From DATMXS01 sp050260275 (GTDB lineage: Bacteria > Acidobacteriota > Terriglobia > Bryobacterales > Bryobacteraceae): a DNA stretch of 10,890 nt. How positions within the stretch are numbered: the first letter of the stretch is position 1; every line of letters starts with the position of its first letter. The stretch spans positions 1 through 10,890 of the forward strand of contig JBLNBX010000235.1 of assembly GCA_050260275.1 (NCBI GenBank), given 5' to 3'. The notes beneath the pieces are model-generated. The model worked only from the letters and a program-made list of their open reading frames with translations, made no database searches and was not told the DNA's origin. The position numbers were made by a program, and so were the translations under genes. Of this stretch, positions 6,152 to 10,890 are shown piece after piece.

Positions 6152-8434
6152 TCAGTCGATCCGGTACAGCCTCACGCCGTCCTGTTCGCCTAACAGCGTC
6201 ACGTTGTATGCCGCTGGATCGTTCATCATGTCGCTTGCGTAGGGTTCTGTGTTCAATACCAGGAGGTAGTTCACACCCTCGCGCTTGATGGCTGACGTCA
6301 CCAGCCGCCGCATGTCCGCGGGCGCGGGGATGGTCTCCGTCTCGTCCTTGCGCGCCACGACGATCGACCGGCCGTCCGCGAGCGTGACTTCGACCGACAT
6401 GCTGGACGACCACTCGTCCCCGGGCCCGACCAACTCTACCGCGTCGATGGTCTCCGTACGGCCGAAGTCGACCTCGATGTGCGCGCCTGGGGCAAGCGTC
6501 TCCCACGTTCGCCACCGCGTCATCGGATTTCCGTCGAACGCCCGCACGGCGCCCCACGGGTTCGGATGCGCGCCAATGCGCCACCGGGCGGTGCGCTCAA
6601 GCGCCCGCGCGCCCGACATGATCGTGATCTCGTTTGCGCTCCAGAACTCGTCCGGCCATGATGCGCGGCCGTTCTGCAGGATTCGCACTCCACGCGCCTG
6701 GATCGGCTCGAACCGGAACGTGTGGCGCAGTACAGGCTGAAACTCCGGATTTCCCAGCGCCGCGAGCGAATCCATCATCACCTGCGCCGGCGCGCTCTTG
6801 TAGCTGACCAGTACCTCGCGCCGGGTGTACGCCATTGGCGGCCCGTCTTGCGACAGAACTCTGCCGCCGGGCGGCACCAGCATCTCCACCATCCGGCCGA
6901 TCTCGTAGTTAGGCAGTACCCGCCGCAGATACTCGCTCTCCGGTTCGAGTCGCAAAGCGGCCTTGATCGGGAACGCCTCGACGCGCATGGCCCATGGGTG
7001 GCAGTAGTACTTCACGAACATAGGCCAGGCCGTCAACGCATGAAACGCGAGCAGCAGCGGCGCGGCCCACTTCCAGCCGGCCACGACGAGCCCGAGCGCC
7101 GTGGCGGCGAACGGCAGCATCGGTATCAAGAATCGTGTGCCAAGGTTCTGCGGGTACGTCAGCCCGAAAACCAGCGCCGCCAGCAGCAGTTGACGTCCCT
7201 CACGCCGCCGGAGCGCCAGAAGACCCAGCGGCAGCAGCAGAAAAGAGGGTCCCAGCAGCCCTTGAAGACGCAGTCCGGAAACCGTAGCCTCGAGGGGTAT
7301 AGCCCACTTAGTCTCCAAATTTCCCCACGCGGCCATCGAGCGCCGGTATGCCTGCTCCATGCCGGTGAAGTAATACGGATTCGGAAACCAGGCGTTATAG
7401 AACGGCGCCAGTGGATTGCCCACCCACACCCAGTTCCTTGCCATCCAGGGCAGAATCGAAACAAGCGCGCACGCGCCGATGACGGCCATTGCGAACACCG
7501 GGTTTGCGGCCAGCCGTTGCCAGCGTAACCGCGCTCCGGATTCCCCCACGTACGCTCCCTTGCCCGACAGGCGCGACCGCAAGACCTTCCAGCCTACGAA
7601 CAGCACCGCATACGGCAGAGCCAGAAAGCCGGTGTACTTTACCGCGTACGCAAAGCCCGCCAGCAGTCCGATGGGGATCAGAAGCACGGCGTCGCGCTCG
7701 GCGTCCCAGATCTGGAGGAGGTAAAACAGTGCGAACAGGACACAGGCCAGTGCAACATCTACGTACGCCGTCGAGCCGTCGAAACCGACTATGGGCGACA
7801 TGAACACCAGCAGCGCGCCCGTGGCGGCGGCACGCGGCACTCCGAACCTCCGGCCGTAGCACACCATCCCGAGCGGCAGCGCCAGGTAGAAGCAGAAATG
7901 CGTCAGCGCTGCGGCCGAGTGCCTTCCGAAGGCGAACGCGTATAGGAAAAGCATCTCCGCACCTGCGGAAAGCCACGCGTACATGTCCGTCGTGACGCGG
8001 TAGAATCCGTGCGCCTGCGCCCATCGCGCAACGTATCCAAGGTGGTACGAACTGCCGTCGGGACTCGCCTCCGGCGCCAGCGCCGTGCAGGAGTAGTAAA
8101 CGCCGAAAGCCGTGAGCAGCAGGAAGAAGCCGCCGCGCCACGCGCGCGGAAGCGGTGGCAGCGAGCCGCCTGACGGCAATCCACGGCGAAACGCCATGAC
8201 AGCGCCCGCGATAGTCGCGAGGCCGGTTACAAGAAACACGGGCGTCCGCACGAGGCCCACGGCCGCGAACAGGAAAACCTGCAGGCTAAGGCATGCTGAG
8301 CCCGCGACGAATGCAAAAAACCACTGCTCCGGCCGTCGCAGGCGAATGCGCAGCGCACGTAGTAACAGGAGTCCGATGGCGATTGCCGTAGCGCTCGTAA
8401 ACCCAGCGCCAAAAAGTGCCGCGGCCGGCTTCAT
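6152..8434 (-). CDS. GT-C membrane glycosyltransferase fused to a C-terminal F5/8C (discoidin-like) domain
   Basis: The product has 760 residues. Residues 1-480 contain about a dozen hydrophobic spans, starting with a first membrane helix at 5-27. The first large loop carries APEASPDGSSYHLGYVARW (120-138), with an acidic residue at the place where GT-C enzymes bind the lipid-phosphate sugar donor. KYTGFLALPYAV (266-277) and NPLAPFYNAWFPNPYY (340-355) also fit polyprenyl-phosphate sugar transferases. The C-terminal part lies outside the membrane. Residues about 605-735 resemble an F5/8 type C (discoidin, galactose-binding-like) module: AVRAFDGNPMTRWRTW (629-644), then PGAHIEVDFG (649-658) and IDAVELVG (663-670). 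Such modules bind glycans. The enzyme probably adds sugars to a surface glycan or protein on the periplasmic side, with the module placing the acceptor. Acceptor and sugar are unknown. The kinase gene follows after 1 nt. Confidence 0.78.
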   Translation of the reverse strand: MKPAAALFGAGFTSATAIAIGLLLLRALRIRLRRPEQWFFAFVAGSACLSLQVFLFAAVGLVRTPVFLVTGLATIAGAVMAFRRGLPSGGSLPPLPRAWRGGFFLLLTAFGVYYSCTALAPEASPDGSSYHLGYVARWAQAHGFYRVTTDMYAWLSAGAEMLFLYAFAFGRHSAAALTHFCFYLALPLGMVCYGRRFGVPRAAATGALLVFMSPIVGFDGSTAYVDVALACVLFALFYLLQIWDAERDAVLLIPIGLLAGFAYAVKYTGFLALPYAVLFVGWKVLRSRLSGKGAYVGESGARLRWQRLAANPVFAMAVIGACALVSILPWMARNWVWVGNPLAPFYNAWFPNPYYFTGMEQAYRRSMAAWGNLETKWAIPLEATVSGLRLQGLLGPSFLLLPLGLLALRRREGRQLLLAALVFGLTYPQNLGTRFLIPMLPFAATALGLVVAGWKWAAPLLLAFHALTAWPMFVKYYCHPWAMRVEAFPIKAALRLEPESEYLRRVLPNYEIGRMVEMLVPPGGRVLSQDGPPMAYTRREVLVSYKSAPAQVMMDSLAALGNPEFQPVLRHTFRFEPIQARGVRILQNGRASWPDEFWSANEITIMSGARALERTARWRIGAHPNPWGAVRAFDGNPMTRWRTWETLAPGAHIEVDFGRTETIDAVELVGPGDEWSSSMSVEVTLADGRSIVVARKDETETIPAPADMRRLVTSAIKREGVNYLLVLNTEPYASDMMNDPAAYNVTLLGEQDGVRLYRID

Positions 8435-8471
8435 CCTCGCACAAGCTCTCCGGATGCTGCGTCACGCGCGT

Positions 8472-8493
8472 ACGAGTTCACACCGGAAGTATA
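8472..8493. promoter_or_regulatory. Conserved promoter-like block, left repeat copy
   Basis: This 22-base block, whose left part reads acgagttcacaccg and whose right part ends in agtata, differs by one base from the copy at 10166-10187. It is the best-conserved non-coding part of the repeat. On the minus strand the right end reads TATACT, one base from a sigma-70 -10 box, and it lies upstream of the minus-strand glycosyltransferase gene that starts at 8434. No matching -35 box is clear, so promoter function is inferred from conservation and position. Confidence 0.35.
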
Positions 8494-8514
8494 ACCTGAC
8501 ACGAGGATCTCACC

Positions 8515-8610
8515 GTGTTTGGCGGAGCACAGCGCAAATTCGAACTGGCCTGGCGCATTGCTGCCCACGCTGATAACCGTCTTCGCGTTCGCGACGGTCG
8601 TCTGCCGCGC
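8515..8610 (+). pseudogene. Frameshifted 5' stub of a glycosyltransferase gene
   Basis: Starting at the GTG at 8515, the translation VFGGAQRKFELAWRIAA matches the N-terminus of the intact gene at 10209 (VSGGAQRKSEVAWRIAA). One extra C in the run at 8564-8566 then shifts the frame. If that base is ignored, the next residues are TLITVFAFATVVCRA, matching TLVAVFAFATVVYRA of the intact protein, the first membrane helix. Similarity then ends, and the convergent gene at 8631-10091 finishes 20 nt further on. Nothing of the catalytic loop or the rest of the enzyme remains, so this is a relic. Several differences from the intact copy are conservative, which suggests it was once a working paralogue before it was truncated. 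Confidence 0.75.
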
Positions 8611-8630
8611 CCGGAGATGCGGTATCAAGC

Positions 8631-10091
8631 CTACGATGCCCCTCTCAGCAGCTTGAGCCGCCCGTCCTCGAACGTGAACACGTAATCCATCGCGTCAATC
8701 TCAGACTGGCTCAGCGGAGCGTGCACGTCCAGCCAGACGTTCGTGGTGCGGTCGCCGTAGACGAGCTCCATCACGAACTTCGTATCCCATGAACCGGGCG
8801 GGCTGTTGTAGACGTAGATCTTCGCCCCGCGCTTGACCTTCGGGCAGACGGCCTTCACTTCCGCGAACGCTCTGGTCATCGGGCCTGTGCTGTTGGCGGC
8901 CCATTTTGGCACCCACCAGTCCTTCCGATCCAAGGTGATCCAGTACGCCGTGATGCCGGCAAGCACAAGGACGGCGGTCGCCGGTTTCGGCGGGATGCGT
9001 ACACGCGCGAGGGCTTTCGAAACAGTTGAACATATGAGGACGAATGCGCCCGCAGCAAGCACGGCCCAGCCCAGTAGGGGTATGTAGAGCATCCCGCCGG
9101 AGCGTCCAGGCACAAACGTGATCGGCAGCGGAGCAATCCACAAGTAACACCACATCAGGAGCTGATATTTCTCCTTACGCCTCCAGACGGCATAGAGCAG
9201 CAGCGCTAGAGCCAGAATGACTATGGATGCGGGAGTGAAAAAGCCATCCTCGATGCGGCAGTACAGGATGTTGTTGACGAACCGCCTGGTCGAGTCCCAG
9301 TAACGCTCCCACGTAAGAGTCAGCTTATATGCCTCATTGTGCGTCAGAGCCTCGGCGCCAGTTAGTTTCCCGACAATGTAAACGGCGGTTATTACGCCTG
9401 CGATCAGCGCTGAAAGAGCTTCATGCCGGATCCACTTAGTGAGACCGGCCCGAGTCCGCAGTGGCGGATTGTAGATCAACTCGTATAGCAGCAGAATCAC
9501 CGGCAGGGTCGCGCCAATCTCCTTCGATTCGAGCGCGCCGATGTACAGCAGCATGAGAACGGCCACCTGCTTGGGTTTCAGCGTACTGCCACGGGATCGG
9601 ATGCCCAAATAGTAATTGGCTGCGAGAACGTAAAATGTAAAACAGAGGACGTCGAAGATATAAGCGGGAAGATATACAAGCTCGATCATCTGGACGTGGT
9701 ACACCATCAGGATCGCTGTGATTCCGCCGATGAGCTCCGATCCAGTTATGAGCCGCGCAAAGCGGAACGCGAGGAAGGTGTTCAGCGCCAGCAGGACCGT
9801 TGTCACGATATGATAGGGAAGCGGGTCTACTCCGAACAAAAGGTAAAGCGTGGCGAAATACAATCCGCCCATCGGGCGGCAGTACGTCGTGAAGAATAGC
9901 GGCAGATTAATTAGCAGTTCCCTAAAGCGGGTCCAGTGGTAATAGATGTTCCCTGCGTCGTCTCCATTGAATCCGTAATTGAGCCCCGGCCCGACGAACT
10001 TGACGAAGAAAGCCAGCACTATCAGGGTGAAGCCGGCGCGGATGAGAGCCGAGGCATCGATCCGGAGCTTGGATTGGTTCGGTGCGGACAT
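8631..10091 (-). CDS. GT-C-type polytopic membrane glycosyltransferase, lower GC than neighbours
   Basis: The product is a 486-residue integral membrane protein with roughly nine to eleven hydrophobic spans. After the first helix (18-35) the periplasmic loop holds NGDDAGNIYYHW (42-53), an acidic pair placed as in GT-C enzymes. RPMGGLYFATLYLLFG (72-87) follows, and LESKEIGATLPVILLLYEL (187-205) resembles a segment common in dolichyl- or polyprenyl-phosphate mannosyltransferase-like and TMTC-like proteins. A soluble C-terminal part (about 400-486) is periplasmic or cytoplasmic. The donor and acceptor are unknown, and a non-enzymatic membrane protein remains possible. Base composition differs from the flanks: 24 of 60 bases are G or C in 9601-9660 and 30 of 60 in 9661-9720, against 50 of 60 in 5701-5760. 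This suggests separate ancestry. The ATG at 10091 has no strong Shine-Dalgarno sequence. The gene is bracketed by the two repeat copies. Confidence 0.7.
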   Translation of the reverse strand: MSAPNQSKLRIDASALIRAGFTLIVLAFFVKFVGPGLNYGFNGDDAGNIYYHWTRFRELLINLPLFFTTYCRPMGGLYFATLYLLFGVDPLPYHIVTTVLLALNTFLAFRFARLITGSELIGGITAILMVYHVQMIELVYLPAYIFDVLCFTFYVLAANYYLGIRSRGSTLKPKQVAVLMLLYIGALESKEIGATLPVILLLYELIYNPPLRTRAGLTKWIRHEALSALIAGVITAVYIVGKLTGAEALTHNEAYKLTLTWERYWDSTRRFVNNILYCRIEDGFFTPASIVILALALLLYAVWRRKEKYQLLMWCYLWIAPLPITFVPGRSGGMLYIPLLGWAVLAAGAFVLICSTVSKALARVRIPPKPATAVLVLAGITAYWITLDRKDWWVPKWAANSTGPMTRAFAEVKAVCPKVKRGAKIYVYNSPPGSWDTKFVMELVYGDRTTNVWLDVHAPLSQSEIDAMDYVFTFEDGRLKLLRGAS

Positions 10092-10107
10092 GAGCTGCTG
10101 AAAAGCG

Positions 10108-10117
10108 AGTGTACACT
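10108..10117. promoter_or_regulatory. 10-bp perfect palindrome upstream of the 486-residue gene
   Basis: AGTGTACACT is its own reverse complement and sits 16 nt upstream of the ATG at 10091 (minus strand). On that strand it contains TACACT, a weak -10-like hexamer, without a good -35 partner. It could be a small operator or part of a promoter. It lies outside the repeat, so it is specific to this gene. A 10-bp palindrome can also occur by chance. Confidence 0.2.
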
Positions 10118-10132
10118 ACGTGCGGCGGGACG

Positions 10133-10303
10133 GCACAGGCTCGCCGGGTGCTTTGTCACGCGCCCACGAGTTCACACCGAAAGTATACCTTGATGCGATA
10201 ATCTCACCGTGTCCGGCGGAGCACAGCGCAAATCCGAAGTGGCTTGGCGCATTGCGGCCACGCTAGTAGCTGTCTTTGCGTTCGCGACAGTCGTCTACCG
10301 CGC
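10133..10303 (+). repeat. Direct repeat, right copy
   Basis: This is the partner of 8439-8610, 171 bp in the same orientation. It covers most of the divergent gap between the minus-strand gene ending its 5' side at 10091 and the plus-strand gene starting at 10209, plus the first 32 codons of the latter. This copy keeps the open frame. The best-matching segments are the block at 10166-10187, the start region ATCTCACCGTGT (10201-10212) and codons 3-8. Confidence 0.85.
10166..10187. promoter_or_regulatory. Conserved promoter-like block, right repeat copy
   Basis: Twenty-one of 22 bases equal those at 8472-8493. The element lies 22-43 nt upstream of the GTG at 10209 and 75-96 nt upstream of the minus-strand ATG at 10091, so it could serve either or both divergent genes. 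On the plus strand TATACC (10184-10189) is a -10-like hexamer. On the minus strand TATACT (10187-10182) is closer to consensus. No clear -35 box was found. Confidence 0.35.
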
Positions 10304-10890
10304 TGCAACGCAATCCATTACGCACGATGAGGCGCGCGTGTTCGAGCTATACGTGGACGCGCCTTTTCGAAGCATGCTGGAATCCTACGACGCAGCCAAT
10401 CACGTCCTCCAAACGCTGCTCGCGAGATACTCCGTTCGCGTGTTTGGGCTATCGGAATTCACGCTGCGTCTGCCGAGTGTAGTCTCCTGCGGCGCGTATG
10501 CGTGGGCTGCGTTGCTCTTGTCCTTGAGGTTCTTCGGCGCGCGCTGGATGCTGCCCGTCGCCGTGGCCGCGCTCACTCTCAACCCATTCCTGCTGGATTT
10601 CTTCGTCGTCGCGCGCGGCTACGGCCTGGCTCTGGCACTGTTCGCCTGGGGGCTCTACCTGCTCATCCGCTCGTCAGGAGGGGACCCTCAGGAACGCTCT
10701 CTGCCGCTGGCCGGGCTGTTATTCGGCCTCTCGATAGCCGCCAACCTGACCTTCCTGTTCGCGGTGGCCGGAGTAGCAGTCGCGCATGCAGCCGCCACCC
10801 GAAGGCTGGAAATTGACAGGCTCTGGGGCCCTGGCATCGTCCCCGCTTTCGCTTTGATGATACTGCCACTCGCGAAGGCGCAACCGGATA
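10209..10890 (+). CDS. GT39/PMT-like membrane glycosyltransferase, N-terminal part (cut by window edge)
   Basis: The frame is open from a stop at 10191-10193 to the window end, giving 227 codons. The first start codon in frame is the GTG at 10209, and conservation of its context in the repeat supports it, although no Shine-Dalgarno sequence is evident. Residues 14-32 form the first membrane helix. The following loop carries SITHDEARVFELYV (36-49), with the His-Asp-Glu typical of the donor-binding first loop of ArnT/PMT_2 enzymes. NHVLQTLLARYSVRVFG (64-80) and SEFTLRLPSVV (82-92) are further family signatures, followed by alternating hydrophobic helices and RGYGLALALFAW. Such enzymes move a sugar from a polyprenyl phosphate carrier to an acceptor outside the inner membrane. 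Sugar and acceptor are unknown. A relic of a paralogue's 5' end lies at 8515-8610. Confidence 0.75.
   Translation, partial: MSGGAQRKSEVAWRIAATLVAVFAFATVVYRAATQSITHDEARVFELYVDAPFRSMLESYDAANHVLQTLLARYSVRVFGLSEFTLRLPSVVSCGAYAWAALLLSLRFFGARWMLPVAVAALTLNPFLLDFFVVARGYGLALALFAWGLYLLIRSSGGDPQERSLPLAGLLFGLSIAANLTFLFAVAGVAVAHAAATRRLEIDRLWGPGIVPAFALMILPLAKAQPD

Larger units (their letters stand above)
8439..8610 (+). repeat. Direct repeat, left copy
   Basis: This 172-bp block aligns with 10133-10303. By hand I count 27 mismatches and one 1-base gap, about 84% identity, with a constant offset of 1694 until the extra base in the C-run at 8564-8566. It begins 5 nt upstream of the start of the 760-residue glycosyltransferase gene (minus strand). 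It contains the same upstream sequence, GTG start and first 32 codons as the intact plus-strand glycosyltransferase gene at 10209. Similarity stops abruptly after TCTGCCGCGC at 8610. Confidence 0.85.

Noticed and set aside
6722..7528. 268-residue plus-strand open frame opposite the 760-residue glycosyltransferase
   Set aside because: Its composition (Arg, Gln, His rich) and lack of motifs mark it as the antisense shadow of a membrane protein gene.
8431..8628. 65-residue minus-strand open frame across the left repeat copy
   Set aside because: It lies opposite the glycosyltransferase stub, has no recognisable motif, and the matching frame is not evident in the right copy.
8439..10303. Transposon or insertion sequence bounded by the repeats
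   Set aside because: The copies are direct, long and diverged, there are no terminal inverted repeats, and the gene between them is a membrane protein, not a transposase.

Overview
The window looks like a piece of a high-GC, Gram-negative chromosome, most likely from Acidobacteriota of the Solibacteres/Bryobacterales type. The reasons are an Oar-like TonB-dependent receptor that runs directly into a VWA-like gene, a lipid A gene (lpxD), and several multi-spanning GT-C glycosyltransferases. The taxonomic call rests on gene style, not on a marker gene.

Left part (1-3175, minus strand): an outer-membrane receptor of about 946 residues reads leftward and overlaps by one base (TGATG) a secreted VWA-like protein cut off by the window edge. 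The receptor has a signal peptide, the last strand of a plug-like region and a large beta-barrel, but no visible carboxypeptidase-regulatory domain or full plug. Centre-left (3215-5063, plus strand): lpxD, whose end overlaps by 8 bases a LOG-family nucleotide phosphoribohydrolase gene. Only 39 bp separate lpxD from the divergent receptor gene. A 145-bp convergent gap (5064-5208) holds small stem-loops.

Centre-right (5209-10091, minus strand): three genes read leftward. They are a 486-residue GT-C membrane protein of visibly lower GC, a 760-residue GT-C membrane protein ending in an F5/8C (discoidin-like) domain, and, 1 nt further on, a BadF/BcrA-family N-acetylglucosamine-kinase-like protein. 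Right edge (10209 onward, plus strand): the first 227 codons of a GT39/PMT-like membrane glycosyltransferase.

The most notable structure is a direct repeat of about 172 bp (8439-8610 and 10133-10303, about 84% identical by hand alignment). The right copy carries the upstream region and first 32 codons of the intact right-edge glycosyltransferase. The left copy carries the same region as a frameshifted stub that ends after about 32 codons. The two copies flank the lower-GC 486-residue gene. This suggests an old duplication or insertion in a glycosyltransferase cluster, leaving a gene relic and a shared promoter-like block. No CRISPR array, insertion sequence, rRNA or convincing tRNA was seen, and no clearly new defence or mobile system is evident.
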